Shown one piece after another: positions 1-8,555 of a stretch of DNA of 64,000 bases (positions are counted from its first letter, which is position 1; each line of letters starts with the position of its first letter). The notes beneath the pieces were generated by a model. That model was not told the DNA's origin, searched no databases, and saw only the letters and a list, made by a program, of their open reading frames with translations. This DNA is from Holophagales bacterium. GTDB taxonomy: Bacteria; Acidobacteriota; Thermoanaerobaculia; UBA5066. The stretch covers positions 25,905 to 89,904 of the forward strand of contig JADKBZ010000022.1 in the NCBI GenBank assembly GCA_016714815.1, given 5' to 3'. The position numbers and the translations under genes are program-made.

Positions 1-720
1 GTCGAGAAGGGGAAGGTCGCGGCCGAGGCGGCCGAAGCCGCCCTGGCGCGGATCGTCCCCTCCGGGGACGTCGCCGATTTCGCGGGAGCCGACCTCGTCG
101 TCGAGGCGATCGTCGAGAACGAAGGGGTCAAGCGCGAGCTCTTCGCCCGCCTCGACGGGATCCTGAAGCCGGGCGCCATCCTGGCCTCGAACACCTCCTC
201 GATCTCGATCACGCGCCTCGGCGCCGCGACGAAACGCCCCGAGAACGTCATCGGGATGCACTTCATGAACCCGGTGCCGGTGATGCAGCTGGTCGAGGTG
301 ATCCGCGGCATCGCGACCTCGGACGAGACGGCGGGGGCCGTCGTGGCCGCCGCGAAGGAGATGGGGAAGGTCCCGGTCGAGTGCCGCGACTTCCCCGGCT
401 TCGTCTCGAACCGGGTCCTGATGCCGATGATCAACGAGGCGGTCTTCGCCGTTCACGAAGGGGTCGCCACGCCCGAGGCGGTCGACACCATCATGAAGCT
501 CGGGATGAACCACCCGATGGGCCCGCTCACCCTCGCCGACTTCATCGGCCTCGACACCTGTCTCGCCATCCTCCGGGTCCTTCACCAGGGCCTCGGGGAC
601 GACAAGTACCGCCCCTGCCCGCTCCTCGTCCAGATGGTGGACGCGGGGTGGATGGGGAAGAAGGCCGGGCGCGGCTTCCACCGTTACTCGGCACCGGGCG
701 GAGAGAAGGTTCCGGCTTGA
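1..720 (+). CDS. 3-hydroxyacyl-CoA (3-hydroxybutyryl-CoA) dehydrogenase, 5' truncated
   Basis: The reading frame is open from base 1, so the N-terminal Rossmann GxGxxG loop lies outside the window and 239 residues remain of the usual ~285. Visible family motifs are NTSSISIT, the catalytic-His segment [15 protein letters not shown], and the C-terminal dimer domain with GFVSNR, NEAVF and [18 protein letters not shown]. The family oxidises L-3-hydroxyacyl-CoA to 3-ketoacyl-CoA with NAD+ in beta-oxidation or butyrate-type pathways. Its stop overlaps the start of the next gene (TTGA), so the two are probably co-translated. Its position ahead of further acyl-CoA genes fits an acyl-CoA pathway. Whether the natural substrate is short or long chain cannot be told from the sequence. 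Confidence 0.93.
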   Translation, partial: VEKGKVAAEAAEAALARIVPSGDVADFAGADLVVEAIVENEGVKRELFARLDGILKPGAILASNTSSISITRLGAATKRPENVIGMHFMNPVPVMQLVEVIRGIATSDETAGAVVAAAKEMGKVPVECRDFPGFVSNRVLMPMINEAVFAVHEGVATPEAVDTIMKLGMNHPMGPLTLADFIGLDTCLAILRVLHQGLGDDKYRPCPLLVQMVDAGWMGKKAGRGFHRYSAPGGEKVPA

Positions 721-2579
721 TCTGCCAGGTCTGCGGCGCGGCGAACGACCTCGACCAGGAGTTCTGCCGCAAGTGCCAGAACAAGCTCCTCGTCGTCTCC
801 GGGTCGAGCGAGACGTACGACGAGGGGCCCTCGGGAGAGGGGATCTCCCTCGACGAGCACCTCCTCGAGCGGGTCTCCGTCCTGGAGGAGATCGTCAAGC
901 GGAGCGCCGAGACGCTGAAGGTCCTCCTCGAAGGGTTCCACCGGCAGGAGAAGAACGGCTTCGTCATCCAGACGGGCCTCCTCGCCCTGAAGGACCTCCT
1001 CGAGCGGAAGGGGCTTCTCGTCGAGCAGGAGTTCGTGGAGCTCTGGGAAGGGCGCGTCGACCAGCACATGACGGTCCTCGAGAAGCGCGAGCGCTTCCTC
1101 GAGCGCAGGGAGCGGATCCTCGCCGAGCACAAGGGGGCGGGGCGCGAGCGGCTCGCCGACCTGCTCGGGGAGGCCGAGCTCGCGTTCTTCGCCCTCGACC
1201 CCGAGAAGGCGATGGGGATCCTCGAGGAGGCCTGGAAGGGCGACCGCGGAAACGCCGAGCTCGCGTTCTTCCTCGGGGAGAGCTGGTTCAACGACGGCGA
1301 GGCTGGGAAGGCCGCGACGGCCCTGAAGAACGTCCTCGAGCAGCGGCCTCAGCACTTCGAGGCCCTCGTCTATTCGGGCGTCCTGGAGAACGACCTCGGG
1401 CGGCCCGACAACGCGGTCGACTACCTCAAGCGGGCCCTCGCACTCCGGCCGGACGCCTTCCTCCCGGCCTTCGCGCTCGGGGCGATTCACGCCGGAGCGG
1501 GGCAGCTCGCGAAGGCCGAGACGCTCCTGAAGAGGGCGGTCCAGATCGAGGAAAACCCCCAGGCGCTCTCCCTCCTCGGGACGATCGCCTACGAGCGGGG
1601 GCGCCTCCGCGACGCCATCGACGCCCTCCAGCGGGCGGTCAAGCTCGACCCCGACGACGAGGACGGCCTGTTCCAGCTCGGTCTCTGCTATCTCGACCGG
1701 GGGTGGACCCAGAAGGCGGCCGAGAGGTTCCTGGCGGCGCTCGAGCTGAACCCGAACCGGATCGAGCTGCAGGAGGCCAGGAAGCTCCTCGGCCCCGCCG
1801 GAGCCGGACCGCTCCCAGGGCTGTCCGGCGCAGCGGCCGATCGGGCCGGGCGCGCGGCGGCGCTCGCCGCCAAGGACCCTCACAAGGCGCTCGTCCTCTA
1901 CCGGCGGGCGCTGAAGGCGGACCCCGAGAACCCGACCCTTCTGATCGCGTTCGCCCTCGTCTGCTCGACCGTCGGGCGGACGGTCGAGGCGGTGGCGACG
2001 ACGAGGCGGGTCCTCGCGCAGAGGCCGGAGGAGCCGATTGCCGCGGCGGCCTGGGCCACCCTCCTCGAGGCGCTCCGCGCCGAGGGTAAGTTCCGCGAGG
2101 GAACCCAGGTGGCGGGGGAGATGCTCGAGGTGGTCACGTCGAACGCCGCGCGCTCGATCGGCTACTTTCAGCGTGCCGCGGCCCGGGCGGAGATGGGGGA
2201 GCAGCTCGACGAGGCGCTCGAAGACGCCGAAAGGGCCCTTCGCCTTTCGCCCCGCGACCTCCGGCAGTTCCCGCTGGCGGCCAAGGGCTGGGTCCACTAC
2301 AAGCGCAAGGAGTTCGCCCGGGCGGTGGAATGCCTGTCCCGAGCCGCCGAGCTGGGAGAGACCCCGACCGGCCTCGCGCACCTCGGCCTCGCCTACCTGG
2401 CGGTGGGGGACGCGACCGCGGCCCGCAAGGCGTTCGACCGGGCGAAGCGCCGGGGCGGGCGTTCGACTGAGCGGCACGGTGGGCTGGAGTCCCGGATGCT
2501 CGAGCAGATCCGGAGGAACCTGCACCTGACCGAGCGGGTCTCGAGCCGCCCGGCGCGCCGGAAGAGCCGGACGAGCTGA
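717..2579 (+). CDS. Zinc-ribbon and TPR-repeat protein
   Basis: 620 residues if translation starts at the TTG overlapping the preceding stop codon; a purine-rich GAGAGAAGG lies just upstream. The open frame extends further 5', but that part is a shadow of the dehydrogenase. The N-terminus has a four-Cys zinc ribbon (ICQVCG ... FCRKC, residues ~2-20). It is followed by a charged helical stretch (~45-170) and then many tetratricopeptide-like repeats to the C-terminus (e.g. [30 protein letters not shown]). No signal peptide or membrane segment is seen, so it is probably a cytoplasmic scaffold or interaction protein. Its partner is unknown; the overlap with the dehydrogenase is the only functional clue. 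The C-terminus is basic ([12 protein letters not shown]). Confidence 0.85.
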   Translation: MICQVCGAANDLDQEFCRKCQNKLLVVSGSSETYDEGPSGEGISLDEHLLERVSVLEEIVKRSAETLKVLLEGFHRQEKNGFVIQTGLLALKDLLERKGLLVEQEFVELWEGRVDQHMTVLEKRERFLERRERILAEHKGAGRERLADLLGEAELAFFALDPEKAMGILEEAWKGDRGNAELAFFLGESWFNDGEAGKAATALKNVLEQRPQHFEALVYSGVLENDLGRPDNAVDYLKRALALRPDAFLPAFALGAIHAGAGQLAKAETLLKRAVQIEENPQALSLLGTIAYERGRLRDAIDALQRAVKLDPDDEDGLFQLGLCYLDRGWTQKAAERFLAALELNPNRIELQEARKLLGPAGAGPLPGLSGAAADRAGRAAALAAKDPHKALVLYRRALKADPENPTLLIAFALVCSTVGRTVEAVATTRRVLAQRPEEPIAAAAWATLLEALRAEGKFREGTQVAGEMLEVVTSNAARSIGYFQRAAARAEMGEQLDEALEDAERALRLSPRDLRQFPLAAKGWVHYKRKEFARAVECLSRAAELGETPTGLAHLGLAYLAVGDATAARKAFDRAKRRGGRSTERHGGLESRMLEQIRRNLHLTERVSSRPARRKSRTS

Positions 2580-2655
2580 CAGCGCCGGAAGCGGAAGAGG
2601 GGAACGGACGGGCGGACCCCTTCTTTTCGATTTTCGGTCCTCTGTCCGATTTCCC

Positions 2656-2685
2656 TTGACAGGGTTCCGGCGCTCTTCACAGAAT
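2656..2685 (+). promoter_or_regulatory. Possible sigma-70-like promoter of the TonB receptor gene
   Basis: TTGACA at 2656-2661 is a perfect -35 match. It is followed 18 bp later by CAGAAT at 2680-2685, a 4/6 match to the -10. It sits in the 283-bp non-coding gap before the TonB receptor, where local AT content is higher than around it, and just upstream of the palindrome at 2701. Nothing else gene-like is seen in this gap. Confidence 0.4.
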
Positions 2686-2700
2686 CCCCCTCAGGAAAAC

Positions 2701-2718
2701 ATACCGAGTGTTCGGTAT
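2701..2718. promoter_or_regulatory. 18-bp palindrome, candidate repressor operator
   Basis: ATACCGA-GTGT-TCGGTAT is an inverted repeat with perfect 7-bp arms and a 4-bp centre. It lies about 15-30 bp downstream of the candidate -10 element and 145 bp before the TonB receptor start. The ACCGA/TCGGT arms resemble operators of TetR-family repressors, and a TetR gene lies at the other end of this gene block (15747-16409). The link between the two is inference. Confidence 0.45.
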
Positions 2719-2862
2719 TTTCAAGAACGGGATTCGCGGACGGGATCCGGCAGGGCGCCTCGATGGAGCGGGAGCCGGAGGTTCGCATGTCTCGTTTTCT
2801 TCTCGCCTTGCAGACAGAAGGCTTTTCTGACCAAGGGCGCGTAGTCGCCCGGGAGGATTGAG

Positions 2863-5661
2863 ATGACGAGGCTGACCCGAACCCCCTTCCTGCGTGCCGT
2901 AGCCCTCTTCGGGGCCCTTCTCCTGCCGGTGCTGCCGTGGGCGGCTCCGGCGCCCGCGCAGACGTCGGACGCGATCGTCGAGGTCGACGTCGCCGACGAG
3001 ACGGGCGCCGTGCTCCCCGGCGTCTCGGTGGAGCTGAAGCGTGCCGAGACCGGCTTCGTCCGCACGTCCGTGACCTCCGCCAAGGGGTCGGCTCGCTTCG
3101 CGGCCGTTCCCGCGGCGTCCGGCTACGTCGCCAGGGTGGCGCTGCAGGGCTTCGAGCCGGTCGAGCAGGCGGTCACGCTCCGGATCGGCCAGACGGCCAA
3201 GCTCCGGATGGTCCTCCGCGCCAAGGCCATCGCCGAGGCGGTCACGGTCGTCGGCGAGGCGCCCGTCATGGACGTCTACAAGATCGACTCGTCCACCAAC
3301 ATCGTCCCCGAGCAGATCAAGGACCTCCCCGTCATGAACCGCGAGTTCGAGAAGCTCGCCTTCATCGCGCCCGGCGTCCAGCGCGAGCGTGGGGAGTTCC
3401 GCTTCGTCACCGGCGGCCCGGTCATCGGCTCGGGCGGAAACGCGTCGCAGTCGACGATCCTCGTGGACGGCGTCGACTACACCGACCCCGCTCTCGGGCT
3501 CGCCAAGACCCGCGTCTCCCAGGACGCGATCGCCGAGTTCCGGGTCATCAACAGCCGTTTCGACTCGGAGGTCGGCGGCTCGTCGGGCGGCGCCCTCACC
3601 ATCATCACCAAGAGCGGCACGAACGACTTCAAGGGAAGCCTCTTCGCCTTCTACCTTCCGGGCTCGACGATCGCCAAGGGCTACAACGAGCTCGACTCGA
3701 CCGTCGACAAGCGCCGGATCCAGGGCGGCGTGACCCTCGGCGGGCCGATCGTCAAGGACCGGACCCACTTCTTCCTCTCGGCCGAGTACGTCGACAACGT
3801 CCGGCCGGCCCTCGTCCGCCCCGGCGGCGCCTTCGCCGTCACCGGCAAGGTCGACGCAGAGGATCCGTTCACCCAGGTCCTCGCCTTCGGCTCGGTCACC
3901 CACAGCATCACCGACTCCCAGAACCTTCTCGTCAAGGGCGACTATGAGCGCTTCCGCGAGGAGAACTTCCGCGTCGGCGGCATCCAGGACGTCTCCTACG
4001 GCCAGGAGCTCCAGCGGGACAACTACAACTTCACGGCGGGCCACACCTGGGTGGCCGGCGCCGCGACGACGAACGAGTTCCGGGCCCAGTTCGGCCACCG
4101 CAAGTACTACGAGCCGATGAACTCGTCGGCCGTCGGTGACTGGTACTCCCTCGGGAACACGCTCCGCTCGGGCGGCAACATCCTCGGCGACCTCCTCGGC
4201 GAGGGCGACCAGTACGAGTTCCGCGACACGCTCTACCTGCACCTGGCGGGCAAGACCGGAACGCACGACGTCAAGGTCGGTGCCGGCTGGCAGCACGTGA
4301 AGGACCGCTCGGTCATCGACACGTACCAGAACGGCGTCTTCCTCTGGCTCCTCGACAACAAGACCATCCCCTACGCCTATCTCTACGGCACGGGCTCGAG
4401 CGACGTCAGCATCCCGACGGACCGGATCGCCGCGTTCGTCCAGGACGACTGGCGCCCGATGAGCAACCTGACGGTGAGCCTCGGCGTCCGCTACGACCTC
4501 GACACGAACGGGAACAACCCCGACTTCACCCACCCGCTCGTGCCGGTCGCGCGCGGCACGGACAAGAACAACTTCCAGCCCCGGATCGGCTTCTCCTGGG
4601 ACGTCAAGAACGACGGCGCCCTCGTGGCGCGCGGCGGCTGGGGGATCTTCACGGGCCGCTACCTCCTCGTCCCCTCCTTCACCGAGCTCCAGCAGAACGG
4701 CGTCACCGGCCGCAAGCTGACGACGCGCTTCAACGGGGCCCTGATCGGCCTCCCCGCCTTCGCCCTCGACCCGAAGAACCCGACCACGACGGGCCTTCCG
4801 CTCGCCCAGGCCATCACCCTCATCGACGACACGCTCGACGCGCCGGAGGCCAACCAGACGAGCCTCGGCCTGACGGCCCGGATCGGACAGACCGGGCTCT
4901 TCGTCGACGTCGAGGGGATCTACGCCAAGGGGACGAAGGAGATCCTCAACCGCGACGTCAACTTCAACGGCAACTCGAACCCGACGCGCCCGAACAAGTC
5001 GTACTCGAACATCAACACCTACACGAACGACGGGCACTCGACGTACAAGGCCCTCACGGTCGCCCTCAACGGCAACCTGAAGGGCGGCCACCTCGTCACG
5101 AGCTCGGTCACCTTCGCCGACAAGAAGAACCTCAACGACGACTTCAGCCCCGAGTACCCCACGGGCTACCCGAACGACCCGGCGAACATCGAGGGGGAGT
5201 GGGGCCGCGGCCGCTCGACCGAGAAGCTCCGGTTCATCCTCTCGGGCGTCTTCCGGCTCCCGCTCCAGTTCACCGTCGCGCCGATCTTCCAGTACGGCTC
5301 CGGCCAGCCCTGGACGCACCGCCTCGGGTACGACTGGAACGGCGACGGCTTCAACTCCGACCGGCCCGTGGGCGTCGACCGCTTCGGCGAGGACGGCCCG
5401 TGCTACCGCCGCTTCGACCTCCGGCTCTCCAAGAGCTTCGCGTTCGGCAACGGCTTCGCGCTCGAGGCGATCGCCGAAGTGTTCAACGCTTTCAACACCA
5501 TCAACTACGACGTCGCCTCGGTGGACGGTGCCGAGTACCTGCGCGGGACCTCGCTCACGGCCCCGAGCCCGGCGAACCTGAACCCGAACTACGGCGCCTA
5601 CACCCGCTCGATCGCCGAGGACTCCCGCAGGGTCCAGTTCGGCCTCCGGCTGGCCTTCTAG
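2863..5661 (+). CDS. TonB-dependent receptor, Oar-like, with carboxypeptidase-regulatory-like N-terminal domain
   Basis: 932 residues starting at an ATG behind GGGAGGATTGAG. A signal peptide (hydrophobic core ~11-27, ending at APAPAQ) is followed by a CarboxypepD_reg-like beta-sandwich (~36-120: DETGAVLPGVSVELKR ... LRMVLRAK). A plug domain follows (~125-250, including STILVDGVDYTDP and SSGGALTIITKSGTNDFKG), then a large beta-barrel ending in RRVQFGLRLAF with a terminal Phe. Such receptors import large or hydrophobic ligands across the outer membrane using TonB energy. No ligand can be read from the sequence. The gene precedes the acyl-CoA gene run, so a lipid-like or aromatic ligand is possible. 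It has its own promoter region with a palindromic operator candidate, and a strong hairpin separates it from the next gene. Confidence 0.93.
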   Translation: MTRLTRTPFLRAVALFGALLLPVLPWAAPAPAQTSDAIVEVDVADETGAVLPGVSVELKRAETGFVRTSVTSAKGSARFAAVPAASGYVARVALQGFEPVEQAVTLRIGQTAKLRMVLRAKAIAEAVTVVGEAPVMDVYKIDSSTNIVPEQIKDLPVMNREFEKLAFIAPGVQRERGEFRFVTGGPVIGSGGNASQSTILVDGVDYTDPALGLAKTRVSQDAIAEFRVINSRFDSEVGGSSGGALTIITKSGTNDFKGSLFAFYLPGSTIAKGYNELDSTVDKRRIQGGVTLGGPIVKDRTHFFLSAEYVDNVRPALVRPGGAFAVTGKVDAEDPFTQVLAFGSVTHSITDSQNLLVKGDYERFREENFRVGGIQDVSYGQELQRDNYNFTAGHTWVAGAATTNEFRAQFGHRKYYEPMNSSAVGDWYSLGNTLRSGGNILGDLLGEGDQYEFRDTLYLHLAGKTGTHDVKVGAGWQHVKDRSVIDTYQNGVFLWLLDNKTIPYAYLYGTGSSDVSIPTDRIAAFVQDDWRPMSNLTVSLGVRYDLDTNGNNPDFTHPLVPVARGTDKNNFQPRIGFSWDVKNDGALVARGGWGIFTGRYLLVPSFTELQQNGVTGRKLTTRFNGALIGLPAFALDPKNPTTTGLPLAQAITLIDDTLDAPEANQTSLGLTARIGQTGLFVDVEGIYAKGTKEILNRDVNFNGNSNPTRPNKSYSNINTYTNDGHSTYKALTVALNGNLKGGHLVTSSVTFADKKNLNDDFSPEYPTGYPNDPANIEGEWGRGRSTEKLRFILSGVFRLPLQFTVAPIFQYGSGQPWTHRLGYDWNGDGFNSDRPVGVDRFGEDGPCYRRFDLRLSKSFAFGNGFALEAIAEVFNAFNTINYDVASVDGAEYLRGTSLTAPSPANLNPNYGAYTRSIAEDSRRVQFGLRLAF

Positions 5662-5674
5662 TCGTCCCGAATCG

Positions 5675-5703
5675 TCCGGCGGGCGGGCACCCCGCCCGCC
5701 GGA
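5675..5703 (+). terminator. Strong GC hairpin after the TonB receptor gene
   Basis: Perfect 13-bp stem (TCCGGCGGGCGGG and its complement) with a 3-nt loop, starting 14 bp after the receptor stop. There is no T-tract, so it may be a partial terminator or an mRNA-stabilising hairpin that sets different expression of the receptor and the downstream enzymes. Confidence 0.55.
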
Positions 5704-5769
5704 CCCCCGCCCCGCCCCTGGCGGGGCCACCGCCGCGGCCACGGAGCCTGCGGAAGGAGAAGTGTTGCC

Positions 5770-6552
5770 ATGAGCATCGAAACAGGACTCGCCGGACGCT
5801 CGGTCATCGTCACCGGTGCGGCCGCCGGAATCGGACGCGCCACGGCCCTGAGGTTCGCGAAGGAAGGGGCGAAGGTCGCCGCCTGGGACGTCGCGGACGC
5901 CACGACCCTCGTCGACGAGCTGAAGGCCGCGGGGGCCGCCGACGCTTCCGCCGCGAAGGTGAACGTTGCCGACCCGGCGTCCGTCGCGGCGGCCGTCGCC
6001 GAGGTGATCGATAAGTGGGGACGCGTCGACGTCCTCGTCAACAACGCCGGGATCGTCCGGGACGCCCAGCTCGTCAAGTACAAGGACGGCGCCGTCGTCG
6101 CCACGATGACCGACGAGCAGTGGGACGCCGTGATCGCCGTGAACCTCAAGGGGGTCTTCCTCTGCACCCGGGCCGTGACGCCGCACATGATCGCCGCGGG
6201 AGGCGGCGTCGTCCTGAACGCCTCCTCGGTCGTCGGCCTCTACGGAAACTTCGGGCAGACGAACTACGTCGCCACCAAGGCCGGCGTCATCGGGATGACG
6301 CAGACCTGGGCGCGCGAGCTCGGCAAGTTCCGGATCCGCGTGAACGCGGTCTGCCCGGGCTTCGTCGCGACCGAGATCCTCAAGGCGATGCCCGCCAAGG
6401 TCCTCGAGGGGATGGTCGCCCACACGCCGATCGGCCGGATGGGCGAGCCCGAGGACATCGCGAACGCCTACGTCTGGCTCGCCTCCGACCAGGCGGGATT
6501 CGTCCACGGCGCCGTCCTCTCCGTCGACGGCGGCCTCGTCACGGGCACGTAG
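5770..6552 (+). CDS. Short-chain dehydrogenase/reductase, FabG/3-hydroxyacyl-CoA dehydrogenase-like
   Basis: 260 residues, the classical SDR length. The cofactor loop TGAAAGIG (15-22), NNAG (91-94), catalytic Ser in NASSVVG (~152) and YVATK (Tyr166, Lys170) are all present. The C-terminus carries PGFVATEI and VDGG. An Asp (residue 40) at the end of the second beta-strand suggests NAD(H) rather than NADP(H), which would fit an oxidative 3-hydroxyacyl-CoA role better than FabG biosynthesis; this is inference. Start supported by GGAAGGAG upstream. The next gene starts 10 bp after its stop, so it is the first enzyme of the gene run. Confidence 0.92.
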   Translation: MSIETGLAGRSVIVTGAAAGIGRATALRFAKEGAKVAAWDVADATTLVDELKAAGAADASAAKVNVADPASVAAAVAEVIDKWGRVDVLVNNAGIVRDAQLVKYKDGAVVATMTDEQWDAVIAVNLKGVFLCTRAVTPHMIAAGGGVVLNASSVVGLYGNFGQTNYVATKAGVIGMTQTWARELGKFRIRVNAVCPGFVATEILKAMPAKVLEGMVAHTPIGRMGEPEDIANAYVWLASDQAGFVHGAVLSVDGGLVTGT

Positions 6553-6562
6553 GAAGGCCGGC

Positions 6563-7555
6563 ATGGCTCGCTACGCGCGCATCGCCTCGACCGGCCGGTT
6601 CGTGCCGCCGATCGAGGTCCCCAACTCGGTCCTGAAGGCCCGCTGGCCCCAGTTCCCCGACTTCGTCGACAAGATGGAGGCGTCGAGCGGGATCCGCACC
6701 CGCTTCTACGCCCCGGAGGAGTGGGCCACCTCCGACGTGGCGCTCCCCGCGGCGCAGCAGGCGATCGAGAGGGCCGGCCTCACCGCGGAAGACGTCGATC
6801 TGATCATCCTCGGCACCGACTCTCCCGACTACGTCACCCCGGCGACGTCGGTCGTCCTCCAGCACAAGCTCGGCGCGAAGAACGCGGGGACGTTCGACGT
6901 CGGCTGCGCCTGCGCGTCGTTCCCGACCGGCCTCGCCGCGGCAGCCGGCCTCATCGCGACGAATCCGGCCCTGAAGAACGTCCTCGTCGTCGGCGTCTAC
7001 CTGATGCACAAGCTCGCCGACCCGAACGACCCGATGGTCTTCTTCTACGGCGACGGTGCCGGCGCGGCGATCCTCCAGGCGGGCGACGAGCCCGGCTTCA
7101 TCAACTCGGCGATGCAGGCCGGCGGCGAGTACGCCAAGCACTGGGGCATCTTCGCGGGCGGCACGGCCGAGCCGGCGACGGCCGAGAACGTGGCCTCCGG
7201 CCGGACGATGGTCAAGATGGCCGAGCGCTACCCGCCCGAGATCAACCACGAGGGGTGGCCCCGCCTCGCGAGGCGCCTCGCGAAAGAGGGCGGCTTCAGC
7301 TTCGCCGACGTCGACCAGATCATCTTCACCCAGGTGCGCAAACCCTCCATCGACCTCGTCATGGAAGACCTCGGGATCCCGGTCGAGAAGGCCCACACGA
7401 TCATGGAGAAGTGGGGCTACACCGGCTCGGCCTGTATTCCGATGGCCCTCGACGACGCCCTCGAGCTGGGGAAGGTGAAAAAGGGCGACCTCGTCGTCAT
7501 GATCGGCTCCGGCGTCGGGTACAACCAGGCCGGCGTCGCCTTCCGGATGACCTGA
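6563..7555 (+). CDS. 3-oxoacyl-ACP synthase III-like protein with non-canonical active site
   Basis: 330 residues with the FabH/thiolase-superfamily fold. The nucleophilic Cys is at 117 in FDVGCACASF, with FYGDGAGAAIL and the C-terminal GSGVGYNQAGVAF also present. The FabH triad His (PHQAN motif) aligns with Thr256 in IIFTQVRKP, and the triad Asn (GNTSAAS) aligns with Tyr286 in GYTGSACIP. Both residues needed for decarboxylative condensation therefore appear to be missing. It may be an acyltransferase, a non-decarboxylating enzyme or a specialised condensing enzyme, not housekeeping FabH. It lies between the SDR and an alpha/beta hydrolase in an apparent operon. Confidence 0.85.
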   Translation: MARYARIASTGRFVPPIEVPNSVLKARWPQFPDFVDKMEASSGIRTRFYAPEEWATSDVALPAAQQAIERAGLTAEDVDLIILGTDSPDYVTPATSVVLQHKLGAKNAGTFDVGCACASFPTGLAAAAGLIATNPALKNVLVVGVYLMHKLADPNDPMVFFYGDGAGAAILQAGDEPGFINSAMQAGGEYAKHWGIFAGGTAEPATAENVASGRTMVKMAERYPPEINHEGWPRLARRLAKEGGFSFADVDQIIFTQVRKPSIDLVMEDLGIPVEKAHTIMEKWGYTGSACIPMALDDALELGKVKKGDLVVMIGSGVGYNQAGVAFRMT

Positions 7556-7586
7556 GACCCGCCGGCCGCGGCGTGGAGGTGAACAG

Positions 7587-8555
7587 ATGAACCGGCCCGT
7601 GAAACTCCTCCTCGCCGCGGTCCTCTTCCTGATCCTGGCGGGGATCGTCGTCCTGCTCATCGCGCGGATGCGCCCGCTCGCCATGTACGCCGCGTCCGGG
7701 CGCCGGGCGCTCCTCTCCGCGGGACTGTCGAAGTCCGCGGTGCCGTCCCCGGCGGGCCCGCAGACTTTCTTCCGCGGAGGAAGCGGCCCCGTCCTCGTCC
7801 TCCTCCACGGGGCGGGAGACCAGGCGGCCGCCTGGTCGATCGTCGCCCCGAAGCTCCTTCCGGGGCACACGCTCGTCATTCCCGATCTCGCCGGGCACGG
7901 CGACAGCGCACCGGAGATAGGGCCGCTCCCCGTCGAGACCCTCCTCGCGGGTCTTTCGGCCGTCCTCGACGAAACCGTGCCGAAGGAGCCCGTGACGATC
8001 GTCGGGAACTCCCTCGGCGCGTGGCTCGCGACTCTCTGGGCTAAGGACCACCCGGAGCGCGTCGAGCGGATCGTCCTGGTCAACGGCGGCCCGCTGAAGC
8101 ACGTGGCGGAAGGGCTGACGCTCCAGCCGAAGAACCGGGCCGAGGCGCGCAAGGCCGTCGATGCCCTGCGCGATCCCGGGTCGATCCGGGTCCCCGACTT
8201 CGTCCTCGACGACGTCGTCCGGGAAGCCGCGAAGGGGCCGATCGCCCGGCTGGCGGCCGCGAGCGAAGGGATGGAAAAGTTCGTCCTCGACGGGCGCCTC
8301 GCCGAGGTGACAGTTCCGGTCGAGATCGTCTGGGGCGTCTCGGACCGGATGATGCCGCTCTCCTACGCGGAGGCGATGCTCGCCGGGCTGCCGCGCACCC
8401 GGCTGACGCAGCTGCCGGGGTGCGGGCACGTTCCCCAGCAGGAGTGTCCGGCGGCCTTCGTGGAGGCCCTGCAGAAGCTTCTCGGCGGGCCACCGCCCGA
8501 GGCGGCCCCCGCAACCGTTCCACCCTCTCCTTCCGGTTCCGGAGTCGCTCCGTGA
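7587..8555 (+). CDS. Membrane-anchored alpha/beta hydrolase
   Basis: 322 residues, ATG behind GTGGAGGTGAAC. A hydrophobic N-terminal helix (~8-27, LLLAAVLFLILAGIVVLLIA) should anchor it in the membrane. The hydrolase domain follows with HGAG oxyanion segment (74-77), nucleophile Ser142 in GNSLGA, a likely Asp in WGVSDRMMP, and the catalytic His in GCGHVPQQE. It is probably an esterase, thioesterase or lactonase; substrate unknown. The C-terminal ~25 residues are Pro/Ala-rich. Its stop overlaps the GTG start of the acyl-CoA ligase by 4 bp. Confidence 0.88.
   Translation: MNRPVKLLLAAVLFLILAGIVVLLIARMRPLAMYAASGRRALLSAGLSKSAVPSPAGPQTFFRGGSGPVLVLLHGAGDQAAAWSIVAPKLLPGHTLVIPDLAGHGDSAPEIGPLPVETLLAGLSAVLDETVPKEPVTIVGNSLGAWLATLWAKDHPERVERIVLVNGGPLKHVAEGLTLQPKNRAEARKAVDALRDPGSIRVPDFVLDDVVREAAKGPIARLAAASEGMEKFVLDGRLAEVTVPVEIVWGVSDRMMPLSYAEAMLAGLPRTRLTQLPGCGHVPQQECPAAFVEALQKLLGGPPPEAAPATVPPSPSGSGVAP

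Noticed and set aside
2677..6564. Open frame of 1295 codons on the minus strand opposite the TonB receptor and SDR
   Set aside because: It mirrors well-recognised plus-strand genes, is rich in Arg/Val/Asp/Glu as expected of antisense frames in high-GC DNA, and shows no domain. The same reasoning rejects other long antisense frames (e.g. 684-2525, 8363-10912, 48234-51923).
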